Below are positions 1 through 6,511 of a DNA stretch of 15,201 nt, piece after piece. Source of the stretch: Oscillospiraceae bacterium (GTDB taxonomy: Bacteria > Bacillota > Clostridia > Oscillospirales > Oscillospiraceae); contig JAEFAK010000019.1 in the NCBI GenBank assembly GCA_016287555.1, positions 1 to 15,201 of the forward strand, in the 5' to 3' direction. Position numbers and translations under genes: made by a program. Under the pieces are notes generated by a model that saw only the letters and a program-made list of their open reading frames with translations, was not told where the DNA came from and searched no databases. Every line of letters starts with the position of its first letter. Position 1 is the stretch's first letter.

Positions 1-331
1 CAGCCAGATAACCGAGGACGTCTGGGACAACCGCTTCAAGTATCTCGACGAGCTCAAGCGCATGGGCACGAGAGTCAAGGTCGAGGGCAAGACGGCGTCG
101 ATAAACGGCGTCGAATACCTCACGGGCGCGGCCGTCAAGGCCTGCGACCTGCGCGCGGGCGCCGCGATGGTCATCGCCGGGCTCTGCGCGAGGGGGACGA
201 CGGTCGTCGAGGACGTGTATCATATCGAGCGAGGATACGAGAACATCGTCGAGAAGCTCCGGGGAGTCGGGGCGGACATCGTCGAGGTCTCGGAAACGGA
301 ACCGCAGCCGGGCAAGGCCGCGGCGGTCTGA
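1..331 (+). CDS. murA: UDP-N-acetylglucosamine 1-carboxyvinyltransferase, C-terminal part (5' end outside window)
   Basis: MurA transfers enolpyruvate from PEP to UDP-GlcNAc, the first committed step of peptidoglycan precursor synthesis in the cytoplasm. The reading frame is open from base 2 to a TGA at 329–331, giving about 109 residues, roughly the last quarter of a protein of about 420. Visible family signatures are WDNRFKY near the start, the GAAVKACDLRAGAAMVIAGL block, and HIERGYENI, whose Arg corresponds to the conserved active-site Arg near the C-terminus of MurA. The C-terminal tail (about 15 residues after VGADI) is Glu/Pro/Ala-rich and not conserved. The catalytic Cys loop lies upstream of the window and cannot be checked. 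Clostridia often carry two MurA paralogues; which one this is cannot be decided here. The next gene, yycJ, follows after 46 bases. Confidence 0.95.
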   Translation, partial: SQITEDVWDNRFKYLDELKRMGTRVKVEGKTASINGVEYLTGAAVKACDLRAGAAMVIAGLCARGTTVVEDVYHIERGYENIVEKLRGVGADIVEVSETEPQPGKAAAV

Positions 332-338
332 GAAAAGA

Positions 339-357
339 GGGGAGGCCGAGCCTCCCC
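339..357 (+). terminator. GC-rich hairpin after murA, weak terminator or attenuator
   Basis: GGGGAGGC (339–346) pairs perfectly with GCCTCCCC (350–357) around a 3-base CGA loop. Only three T follow before GGTATG, so the tail is poor for an intrinsic terminator. It may attenuate read-through from murA into yycJ or protect the murA mRNA end. Confidence 0.4.
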
Positions 358-377
358 TTTGGTATGTATAGAGAAAG

Positions 378-1148
378 ATGAGATTCATGACCTTCGCCTC
401 CGGATCGGGAGGCAACAGCGCCCTCGTCTGGAACGCGGGCACGCGCATACTCGTCGACGCGGGCATCTCGGCCTCGCGGATAACCGCCGCCCTGGCGGGA
501 GTCGGCGTCGTCCCCGCCGCGCTCGACGCCGTTCTCGTGACGCACGGGCATACAGATCACGTCTCCGGCCTGCCCATCCTGCTCAAGCGGACCGGCGCGG
601 ACGTCTGGGCCAGCGGAGGGACGGCCTCGGAGATATGCCGCAAGTGCCCCGAGGGCCGCGTCCGGATAATAGCCGCGGGCTCGCCGCTCCGCTTCGGGAC
701 GATGACCGTCAGAAGCTTCGATACGCCGCACGACTGCGCGGGGAGCACGGGCTTCATCATCTCGGAGGACGGCGGGGCGAGCCTCGCCTTCGTGACAGAC
801 CTCGGCAGAGTGACGGCCGAGGTGCGCAGGGCCGCGCTGGGCGTCAGGGCCGCCGTGCTCGAGAGCAACCATGACTATGACATGCTGCGCGCGGGGCCTT
901 ACCCCTGGCCCCTGAAGCGCCGCGTCGGCGGCGACTTCGGCCACCTTTCCAACGAAGCCGCGGGCGAATTTGCCCGCGAGCTCGCCGAGGCGGGCGCGAA
1001 GTGCCTGCTTCTGGCGCACCTGAGCGAGACGAACAACACCCCCGAGGCTGCCCGCCGCGCCGTCGCCGCCGCGCTGGGAAGCGCGGCCGGGGAAGTGAAG
1101 CTTAGCGTCGCCCCGGCGGGGCAGTGCAGCGAGATATTCGAAATATAG
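378..1148 (+). CDS. yycJ: YycJ/WalJ-family metallo-beta-lactamase-fold hydrolase
   Basis: This 256-residue protein belongs to the metallo-beta-lactamase fold family called YycJ or WalJ in Bacillota. Members are predicted nucleases, and genetic work links WalJ to coordination of cell wall and DNA replication; the substrate is not settled. The N-terminus MRFMTFASGSGGNSAL matches the typical family start. The metal site is H56-G-H58-T-D60-H61 (THGHTDH), with later histidines in FDTPHD, ESNHDYDM and the LLLAHLSETNN segment. Length is close to the usual ~260. The start at 378 fits the family N-terminus, but the ribosome-binding site before it is weak (GAGAAAG, very close to the ATG). YycJ next to RlmH is a recurring arrangement in Bacillota. 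The stop codon overlaps the Shine-Dalgarno of rlmH, so the two are probably co-translated. Confidence 0.9.
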   Translation: MRFMTFASGSGGNSALVWNAGTRILVDAGISASRITAALAGVGVVPAALDAVLVTHGHTDHVSGLPILLKRTGADVWASGGTASEICRKCPEGRVRIIAAGSPLRFGTMTVRSFDTPHDCAGSTGFIISEDGGASLAFVTDLGRVTAEVRRAALGVRAAVLESNHDYDMLRAGPYPWPLKRRVGGDFGHLSNEAAGEFARELAEAGAKCLLLAHLSETNNTPEAARRAVAAALGSAAGEVKLSVAPAGQCSEIFEI

Positions 1149-1158
1149 GAGGACGCAG

Positions 1159-1641
1159 ATGCTCCATATCAAAATAATATGCGTCGGAAAGCTCAAGGAG
1201 GACTTCTGGGAGCAGGCGGTCGGGGAATACTCCAAGCGGCTGGCCCCGCTGTGCAACCTCGATATCGTCGAGATCCCGGAGAGCCGCCTCTCCTTGACGC
1301 CGTCGCAGGCCGAGGTCGAGGCCGCGCTCCTGCGCGAGGCCGAGGGGATAGAGTTCCGCATCCCGAAAAACTGCATGGTCATCGCCCTCGCCATCGAGGG
1401 CCGTGAGCTGGACAGCCCTAAGCTGGCGGAGTTTCTGAGCCTCTGCGGCGAGCAGGGCAAGACGCGCCTGTGCTTCATAATAGGCGGCTCCATGGGCCTT
1501 GCCGAGAGCGTCAAAAAGCGAGCGGATCTGATGCTTTCCATGTCGCGCATGACCTTCCCGCACCACCTTGCGCGCGTCATGCTGCTCGAGCAGATATACC
1601 GCGCATATAAGATAAATCAGGGATCGAAGTACCATAAGTGA
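1159..1641 (+). CDS. rlmH: 23S rRNA (pseudouridine-1915-N3)-methyltransferase RlmH
   Basis: RlmH is a SPOUT-class enzyme that methylates pseudouridine 1915 in helix 69 of 23S rRNA on assembled 70S ribosomes, using S-adenosylmethionine. The 160-residue length is the family norm. The N-terminus (IKIICVGKLKEDFW) and the knotted SAM site (CFIIGGSMGLAESV, residues 105–118) are clear. So is the C-terminal signature MTFPHHLARVMLLEQIYRAYKI, ending in YHK as in most RlmH proteins. The start is fixed by AGGAGG at 1148–1153, six bases before the ATG, overlapping the yycJ stop. The next gene starts 16 bases after the stop. Confidence 0.97.
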   Translation: MLHIKIICVGKLKEDFWEQAVGEYSKRLAPLCNLDIVEIPESRLSLTPSQAEVEAALLREAEGIEFRIPKNCMVIALAIEGRELDSPKLAEFLSLCGEQGKTRLCFIIGGSMGLAESVKKRADLMLSMSRMTFPHHLARVMLLEQIYRAYKINQGSKYHK

Positions 1642-1657
1642 GAAAGGAGACCGCCCC

Positions 1658-2002
1658 ATGAGCGAAGACATTGAACGCTGCGAAGGCTGCGAGACCGATA
1701 TATGGCCCAAGGACGACAACGGCGAGCCCGTGACCCCCGCGTTTCTTATGACCGTCACCGGGACGCAGATGGACTATGAGCTGGCGATAAGCCTGCTGCG
1801 GTCCTTCGCCATCCCGACCCTGCGCGACTTCCCCGATACGGCGGGGCTGGCGAAGATAATCCTCGGCTTCGCAGGGACGGGGATGGACGTATACGTCCCC
1901 GAAAACATGCTCGAATTTGCCCGCGAGGTCATAAAGCCCGTCGACGGCGACGCCCTCGAGGGGATAGATTTCGAGGACGCGGATGCGGGAGAAGACGAAT
2001 GA
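1658..2002 (+). CDS. Small DUF2007-type protein
   Basis: A 114-residue protein of unknown function. Residues ~27–93 match the pattern of the DUF2007 (putative signal-transducing) family: a first strand (FLMTVTGTQ), a helix (YELAISLLRSFAIP), then GFAGTGMDVYVPENMLEFAREVI. Family members look like small ferredoxin-fold, ligand- or partner-binding domains. Before the domain lies a short N-terminal stretch with two cysteines, C8 and C11 (ERCEGCETD), which could bind a metal; after it comes a very acidic tail (DFEDADAGEDE). AAGGAG at 1644–1649 lies eight bases before the ATG. The stop overlaps the pgm start as ATGA (1999–2002), so translation of the two is probably coupled, hinting at a link with the mutase. 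That link is inference. Confidence 0.75.
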   Translation: MSEDIERCEGCETDIWPKDDNGEPVTPAFLMTVTGTQMDYELAISLLRSFAIPTLRDFPDTAGLAKIILGFAGTGMDVYVPENMLEFAREVIKPVDGDALEGIDFEDADAGEDE

Positions 2003-3690
2003 CCGGAAGAAGCGAATACGAACGCTGGCTTGCCTGCCCGACCCTCACGCAGGACGAGAGGGCGGAGCTCGCCGGCATTTCCGAAGATGAGATAGCCTCG
2101 CGCTTTTTCGCGCCGCTGAGCTTCGGCACGGCGGGCCTTCGCGGAGTCATGGGCGCGGGGATAAACCGCATGAACGCGAGAGTCGTCGCGCAGACTACGC
2201 TGGCTCTGGCCGAGCAGGTCCGCGAGACGGGCGGGGCGGAGCGCGGCATAGCCGTCTGCTTCGACTGCCGCGAGCACAGCCGCGAATTCGCCGAGACGGC
2301 GGCCGGAGTCGCCGCCGCGGCCGGCGTGAAGGTCCTCCTTTTCGAGGATATGCGCCCGACGCCGGAACTCAGCTTCGCCATAAGGCGCGAGGGAGCCGCC
2401 GCGGGACTCAACATCACCGCCAGCCACAATACCCGCGAATTCAACGGATACAAGGTCTACTGGGCCGACGGGGCCCAGCTCCCGCCCGCCGAGGCCGACG
2501 TCATAGCCGCCCGCATGGCGAAGATAGACGTCCTCTCGGATATTCCGATGATGCCGGTCGAAGAGGCGGAGAAGGCGGGGCTTCTGAGAAAGCTCGGCGC
2601 GGAGACGGACGAGACCTTCCTCGAGGCCGTCCTCGGCCAGTGCCGCGGCCGCGAGGCGATAAAGGCGGCCTCCGGCATGCGCATAGTCTATACGCCCTTC
2701 CACGGGACGGGGTACCGCCTCGTGCCGGAGGCGCTTTACCGCGCGGGCTTCACGAACGTCGTCTGTGTGGACGAACAGATGGTCCCGGACGGGACCTTCC
2801 CGACCGTCAAGAGCCCCAACCCGGAGGACCCCGCGGGCTTCGGGCTCGCGCTGGAATATGCTTCCCGCGTCAATGCCGACCTCGTCATGGGCACCGACCC
2901 CGACGCCGACCGCTTTGCCTGCCTCGCTCTGCATAAGGGCGAGTACAGGGTCATTACGGGCAACCAGCTCGGCGCCCTGCTGCTCGATTATCTCATCGGC
3001 GCGCGCACTCGCGCGGGCGATATGCCCGAAAAGGCCGCCGCGATCAAGAGCCTCGTCTCGACCGGGCTCGCCGCCGCCGTAGCCGAGGCCGGGGGCCTGC
3101 GCATGGAGGAGACGTTCACGGGGTTCAAGTTCCTCGCTGAGCGCATGGGCGAGCTGGAGGCCGAGGGCTGGGAGACCGTCATGTGCTTCGAGGAGGCCAT
3201 AGGCTACCTCATCGGCGGCTTCGCGCGAGACAAGGACGGCGTGACGGCCTCGGTCGTGACCGCCGAGATGGCCGCGTACCACTACGGACGCGGCATGACC
3301 CTCGTCGACGCGCTGGAGGAGCTCTATGAGCGCTTCGGCCGCTATGAGGAGAAGACGGTGAGCCTCGTCATGCCGGGGCTCGACGGCATGGAGCGCCGCC
3401 GCGCGCTCATGGAGTCGCTCCGGGAGGAGCATCCCGCCGAAATAGCGGGCATAGCCGTCGCCTCCGTGACGGACTGCCTCGACGGCGCAGTCTATCAGGG
3501 CGGGGAGAAGACGGGCGAGAGCCCGCTTCGCGGCGCGGACGTGATGAAGTTTTCCCTCGTCTCCGGCGATACGGTAATAGTCCGCCCGTCCGGCACGGAG
3601 CCCAAGATCAAGATATATATGCTCACCCACGGCGGCGACTGCGCCGCGAGGCTGGATAAGCTCGTCGGGTGGGCAAAAAGCCTCGCTTGA
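1999..3690 (+). CDS. Phosphoglucomutase/phosphomannomutase (alpha-D-phosphohexomutase family)
   Basis: A cytoplasmic enzyme that interconverts hexose-1- and hexose-6-phosphates via a phosphoserine intermediate. It feeds nucleotide sugars for envelope polysaccharides and glycogen-like metabolism. The 563-residue length fits the PgcA-like branch. The N-terminus has LSFGTAGLRGVMGAG. The catalytic phosphoserine is S142 in TASHNTREFNGYK. The Mg2+ loop is GTDPDADRF (298–306), the sugar-binding loop is CFEEAIGYLIGG, and the C-terminal phosphate-binding loop is RPSGTEPKIKIYM (529–541). All four active-site loops are intact. Sequence alone cannot separate glucose from mannose preference. It starts inside the stop of the DUF2007 gene. 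A SigA promoter for the next unit begins 12 bases after its stop. Confidence 0.93.
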   Translation: MTGRSEYERWLACPTLTQDERAELAGISEDEIASRFFAPLSFGTAGLRGVMGAGINRMNARVVAQTTLALAEQVRETGGAERGIAVCFDCREHSREFAETAAGVAAAAGVKVLLFEDMRPTPELSFAIRREGAAAGLNITASHNTREFNGYKVYWADGAQLPPAEADVIAARMAKIDVLSDIPMMPVEEAEKAGLLRKLGAETDETFLEAVLGQCRGREAIKAASGMRIVYTPFHGTGYRLVPEALYRAGFTNVVCVDEQMVPDGTFPTVKSPNPEDPAGFGLALEYASRVNADLVMGTDPDADRFACLALHKGEYRVITGNQLGALLLDYLIGARTRAGDMPEKAAAIKSLVSTGLAAAVAEAGGLRMEETFTGFKFLAERMGELEAEGWETVMCFEEAIGYLIGGFARDKDGVTASVVTAEMAAYHYGRGMTLVDALEELYERFGRYEEKTVSLVMPGLDGMERRRALMESLREEHPAEIAGIAVASVTDCLDGAVYQGGEKTGESPLRGADVMKFSLVSGDTVIVRPSGTEPKIKIYMLTHGGDCAARLDKLVGWAKSLA

Positions 3691-3702
3691 CGAAACGCTT
3701 CC

Positions 3703-3732
3703 TTGACTTAGCGCTGCGCGCTGTTTTATACT
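3703..3732 (+). promoter_or_regulatory. SigA-type promoter of the radical SAM / ThyA-like operon
   Basis: TTGACT (3703–3708) and TATACT (3727–3732) are separated by 18 bases. Transcription should start near 3739–3741, leaving a short leader with GGAGGG (3754–3759) six bases before the ATG at 3766. The pair of genes downstream can therefore be transcribed independently of the murA–pgm run. Confidence 0.75.
3710..3722 (+). repeat. Perfect 5-3-5 inverted repeat inside the promoter spacer
   Basis: AGCGC-TGC-GCGCT lies between the -35 and -10 boxes, four bases before the -10. It could be an operator. Because GTTTTAT follows, it could instead be a very short terminator for the pgm transcript; a 5-bp stem makes that weak. 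Confidence 0.4.
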
Positions 3733-3765
3733 GATAAAAACGAAAAAGGTATCGGAGGGATACCC

Positions 3766-4725
3766 ATGGCTGAAGAGATCTACGGGAACATATACGATAT
3801 ACAGAAATTTTCCGTCCACGACGGCCCCGGCATCCGCACGGACGTATTCACCAAGGGCTGCCCGCTCAGGTGCCTCTGGTGCCACAGCCCCGAATCGCAG
3901 GGCTTCGGGCCGGACGTCGCCTGGATGGACATTCGCTGCATCGGCCTGGAATACGGCTGCAAGTGCGTCTCCGTGTGCCCGGAGGGAGCCATCTCCGCCG
4001 GCGAGCCCACGCCCACCGTGGCCGATCCGGACAAGCTCGTGACGCACCCCGTCATCGACAGGAGCAAGTGCACCGTCTGCCTCAAATGCACCGAGGTGTG
4101 CCACTCGAAGGCGCTCTACAATACCCTTCGCCATATGTCCGTCGAGGAGGTCATGGTCGAGGTCCGCAAGGACAAGAAGTACTATGACAAATCCGGCGGC
4201 GGAGTGACGATCTCCGGCGGCGAGCCGATGAGCCAGTTCGAGTTCACGCTGGAGCTGTGCAAGCGCTGCAAGGCCGAGGGGATAAACGTCGCCCTCGATA
4301 CGACGGGCTTCGCCCCCTGGGAGCATTTCAGGGAGATACTCCCGTACGTCGACCTGTTCCTCTATGACCTCAAGCACATGGACTCCAAGCGCAGCGAGGC
4401 GCTCGTCGGCGTCCCCAACGAGCTCATCCTCGACAACGCGCGCAAAATAGCCGCCGCAGGCGGCCGCTTCCAGTTCCGCTTCCCCATAATCCCCAAGCTC
4501 AACGACAGCATGGAGAACGTCCGCGCGACGGCCGAGTTCTGCAAGGAGGTCGAGGGCGCGATCGACGTCGTCCAGCTCCTGCCGTATCATAAGATGGGCG
4601 AGATGAAATATGTCCGCCTCGGCAAGAAATACAGGCTCGTAAACGTCGAGCCGCCGACGAACGAGTTCATGGAGGAACGACTCAAGGTCTTTACGGACCT
4701 CGGCCTCCCCGCAAGGATAAGCTGA
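3766..4725 (+). CDS. Radical SAM glycyl-radical-enzyme activase-like protein with two extra Fe-S clusters
   Basis: Proteins of this family cleave S-adenosylmethionine to place a glycyl radical on a partner enzyme (PFL-like, arylacetate decarboxylase, benzylsuccinate synthase and relatives). The 319 residues show YDIQKFSVHDGPGIRTDVF at the N-terminus. The radical SAM cluster is C32-PLR-C36-LW-C39. A ferredoxin-like insert follows, with cysteines 58, 65, 67, 71 and 102, 105, 108, 112. GGEP is at 151–154. The C-terminal half (LFLYDLKHMDS, FRFPIIPKLNDS, LLPYHKMGEMKY) matches activases with the long clustered insert, such as BssD/HpdA types. The first four-cysteine motif is Cx6CxCx3CP rather than the usual Cx2Cx2Cx3CP. 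No glycyl radical enzyme is encoded in the window. The next gene, a ThyA homologue, overlaps it by one base, so the usual partner assumption may not hold here. The promoter at 3703 and the Shine-Dalgarno support the start. Confidence 0.88.
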   Translation: MAEEIYGNIYDIQKFSVHDGPGIRTDVFTKGCPLRCLWCHSPESQGFGPDVAWMDIRCIGLEYGCKCVSVCPEGAISAGEPTPTVADPDKLVTHPVIDRSKCTVCLKCTEVCHSKALYNTLRHMSVEEVMVEVRKDKKYYDKSGGGVTISGGEPMSQFEFTLELCKRCKAEGINVALDTTGFAPWEHFREILPYVDLFLYDLKHMDSKRSEALVGVPNELILDNARKIAAAGGRFQFRFPIIPKLNDSMENVRATAEFCKEVEGAIDVVQLLPYHKMGEMKYVRLGKKYRLVNVEPPTNEFMEERLKVFTDLGLPARIS

Positions 4726-5477
4726 TGGATGAGTTCATAGCCCGCGGGCGCACGCTGCCCGAAGCGTATCATAAGTCGCTGATAATGCTCGCCGAGAACG
4801 CGAAGGAGACCCCCTGCCCGGACTACGACACGACGCAGAAGGAGCTCTCCATGACGCTTTACGTCGCCGAGCCGCTCGCAGAGCCGATGATAAGCCGCCT
4901 TTTCGCCGGCGGCTACAGGGAGCTCGAGCAGTACCGCCAGGAGATACTCGACGGCATCCTCGATTTCGAGATAGAGCGCGGCAACTGGGCCTACACGTAC
5001 CACAGCCGCATGGCCGAGCAATTCCCCTTCATCCTGCGCGAGCTGCGCCGCAACCCGGATTCCCGCCGCGCCGTCATCGACGTGCGCGAGTGGCGCCACG
5101 ACGCCGCCGAGGGCAACGAGAACCCCGCCTGCCTCCAGCACCTCCAGTACTTCATACGCGACGGCGCTCTGCACTGCAAGCTGCTTTTCCGCTCCAACGA
5201 CGCCTGCAAGGCGGCCTTCATGAACGCCTTCGCGCTGATAATGCTCCAGAAGCGCTTCGCCGACGAGCTCGGCGTCAAAATGGGCAGCTATACCCACCGC
5301 GCCAACAGCTACCACTGCTACGCGCGCGATTTCGATCTGCTCGAGGGCTATGTAAGGCGCATCCGCGAGCGCCCCGACGACTGCACCTACGATTACGAGG
5401 GCGAGTTTGAGGAGCTCATGGCCATGGCGGCCCCGGACATAGCTGAAGCGGTCGAAAAACTCAAAAACAGAGAATAA
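4725..5477 (+). CDS. Divergent thymidylate-synthase-superfamily protein
   Basis: A 250-residue homologue of ThyA, closest in style to the short archaeal-type thymidylate synthases. From C136 onward, spacing matches E. coli ThyA (numbering recalled): C136 (NPACLQ) for the nucleophile C146, R156 and D159 (FRSND) for R166 and D169, N167 for N177, H197 and Y199 (YHCY) for H207 and Y209. An Arg pair (R114-R115, DSRRA) fits the phosphate-binding Arg pair. Asn at position 167 favours a uracil over a cytosine base. It differs from canonical ThyA in its short N-terminal region, which lacks the DRTGTGT phosphate loop (DTTQKEL instead), and in ending without the conserved hydrophobic C-terminus that closes the folate site. 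A nucleotide-modifying role is likely; dTMP synthesis is only one option. The start ATG overlaps the activase stop (TGATG), implying coupled translation. A strong terminator follows. Confidence 0.82.
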   Translation: MDEFIARGRTLPEAYHKSLIMLAENAKETPCPDYDTTQKELSMTLYVAEPLAEPMISRLFAGGYRELEQYRQEILDGILDFEIERGNWAYTYHSRMAEQFPFILRELRRNPDSRRAVIDVREWRHDAAEGNENPACLQHLQYFIRDGALHCKLLFRSNDACKAAFMNAFALIMLQKRFADELGVKMGSYTHRANSYHCYARDFDLLEGYVRRIRERPDDCTYDYEGEFEELMAMAAPDIAEAVEKLKNRE

Positions 5478-5480
5478 AGC

Positions 5481-5514
5481 AATATCCCCCGTCATCTGAC
5501 GGGGGATATTTTAT
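5481..5514 (+). terminator. Intrinsic terminator of the radical SAM / ThyA-like operon
   Basis: AATATCCCCCGTC (5481–5493) pairs perfectly over 13 bp with GACGGGGGATATT (5498–5510) around an ATCT loop, followed by TTAT. The hairpin starts three bases after the stop codon. It may also stop leftward transcripts from the deacetylase gene, though the T-run on that strand is interrupted. Confidence 0.85.
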
Positions 5515-5606
5515 CGCGCTTTGTTCGGGGCGGCGTCCGCATCTTCGGGGAACGCGCAGGGCGCGACGCCCGCATCGCGCCGCATTTTTGCCCTCTGCGT
5601 CTCGCG

Positions 5607-6380
5607 TTATCCCGCCTTGTGCTGCCTGCCCGTATTGTCTATCGCGTATTCGCCCGTGAGCAGCAGCTCCGAAACGGGGACGGGCTCGAGCCCCTTCGCC
5701 AGCAGTCCCTCGATTATCGCCGGGAGAGCCTCGGGCGTGTGCTCGGCGGCGTTATGAAAGAGGATTATCGAGCCGGGCGCGGCGCGCGAGAGGACGCGAT
5801 CGGTTATCGTCGCGGCGTCGAGCCCCTTCCAGTCGAGGCTGTCGACGTCCCACTGCACGGGCTCCGGCCCCGCCGCGCGCACCGCGAGGACGGCGTTGTC
5901 GTCGTATCCCCCGTAGGGGAAGCGGAAGAGCGTCGGGCGCGTCCCCGTGACGGACTCGATCTTCTCCGAGCAGGCCGAGACGTTCGCGGCTATCTCCTCC
6001 GCGGAGAGCTTCGTAAAATGCGCGTGGTCGTCGGAGTGGTTCATGACCTCGTGCCCGGCCGCGGCGAGAGCTCTGACCGACTCCGGGTATTTGTCGACCC
6101 ATTCGCCGACGACGAAGAACGTTGCGCGCACGCCGTATCTGCCGAGCGTATCGATAAGCTGCTGCGTGTCCTCGTTGCCCCACGCGGCGTCGAAGGAGAG
6201 CGCGACGGCCCTGTTGTCGCGCTCGACGCTGTATATGGGAAGCTCCCGCTTCGTCGCCGCCGCGCCGACGACGGCCGGCGAGAATACCGCCGCGAACATC
6301 CCCGCCGCGAGAAGTACCGCGGCCGCGGCGAGCCCCGCCTTCTTCCTTATAAAAATGGCTTTTCTCTCCCGTCTGAGCAT
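5607..6380 (-). CDS. Polysaccharide deacetylase (NodB-domain), exported
   Basis: A metal-dependent carbohydrate esterase 4 family protein that would remove acetyl groups from peptidoglycan or another N-acetylated glycan outside the membrane. Read from ATG 6380 it has 257 residues. A basic N-terminus (RRERKAIFIRKK) and a hydrophobic segment (residues 15–42) form an uncleaved anchor or signal peptide. The NodB motifs are in order: SFDAAWGNED with D64 (the AAWG variant common in sporulation-type deacetylases), NHSDDH (H115, H119 metal ligands), RFPYGGYDD (153–161), DSLDWKG, and ILFHN with H209. All are intact. TGGAGGG (6387–6393) sits directly against the upstream ATG at 6386 but six bases before ATG 6380, which decides the start. 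The PdaB-like architecture suggests a wall or spore role (inference). No convincing promoter was found upstream. Confidence 0.9.
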   Translation of the reverse strand: MLRRERKAIFIRKKAGLAAAAVLLAAGMFAAVFSPAVVGAAATKRELPIYSVERDNRAVALSFDAAWGNEDTQQLIDTLGRYGVRATFFVVGEWVDKYPESVRALAAAGHEVMNHSDDHAHFTKLSAEEIAANVSACSEKIESVTGTRPTLFRFPYGGYDDNAVLAVRAAGPEPVQWDVDSLDWKGLDAATITDRVLSRAAPGSIILFHNAAEHTPEALPAIIEGLLAKGLEPVPVSELLLTGEYAIDNTGRQHKAG

Positions 6381-6448
6381 TTTCATCCCTCCAGAAGGTG
6401 TTCTTGAGAGATATATATGTCCGATCGGGAAAATAATGCCCGCTTCGT

Positions 6449-6477
6449 TTGCATATGCGCCGCTCCGGTGCTATAAT
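6449..6477 (+). promoter_or_regulatory. SigA-type promoter of the flavin/Fe-S oxidoreductase gene
   Basis: TTGCAT (6449–6454) and TATAAT (6472–6477) are 17 bases apart. A transcript would start near 6484, which rules out upstream start codons at 6449 and 6482 for the following gene. The spacer contains GCGCCG-CTC-CGGTGC (6457–6471), an inverted repeat with one G·T pair, ending at the -10 box. Confidence 0.75.
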
Positions 6478-6511
6478 TTATATGGAAAGAACTTCACCGA
6501 AAGGAAACGAC

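Noticed and set aside
1774..4590. Very long open frame on the minus strand (over 900 codons)
   Set aside because: It is antisense to the DUF2007 gene, the mutase and the activase, has a low-complexity Arg/Gly/Ala-rich composition with no recognisable domain, and arises from GC-rich codon bias.
5559..5571. GGGCG-CGA-CGCCC hairpin as terminator for the deacetylase gene
   Set aside because: No T-run follows on the minus strand, and short GC hairpins are expected by chance at this composition.
6449..6511. Upstream TTG/ATG starts for the oxidoreductase
   Set aside because: They overlap the -35 to transcription start region of the promoter. AAGGA before ATG 6512 and the family N-terminus fit the later start.
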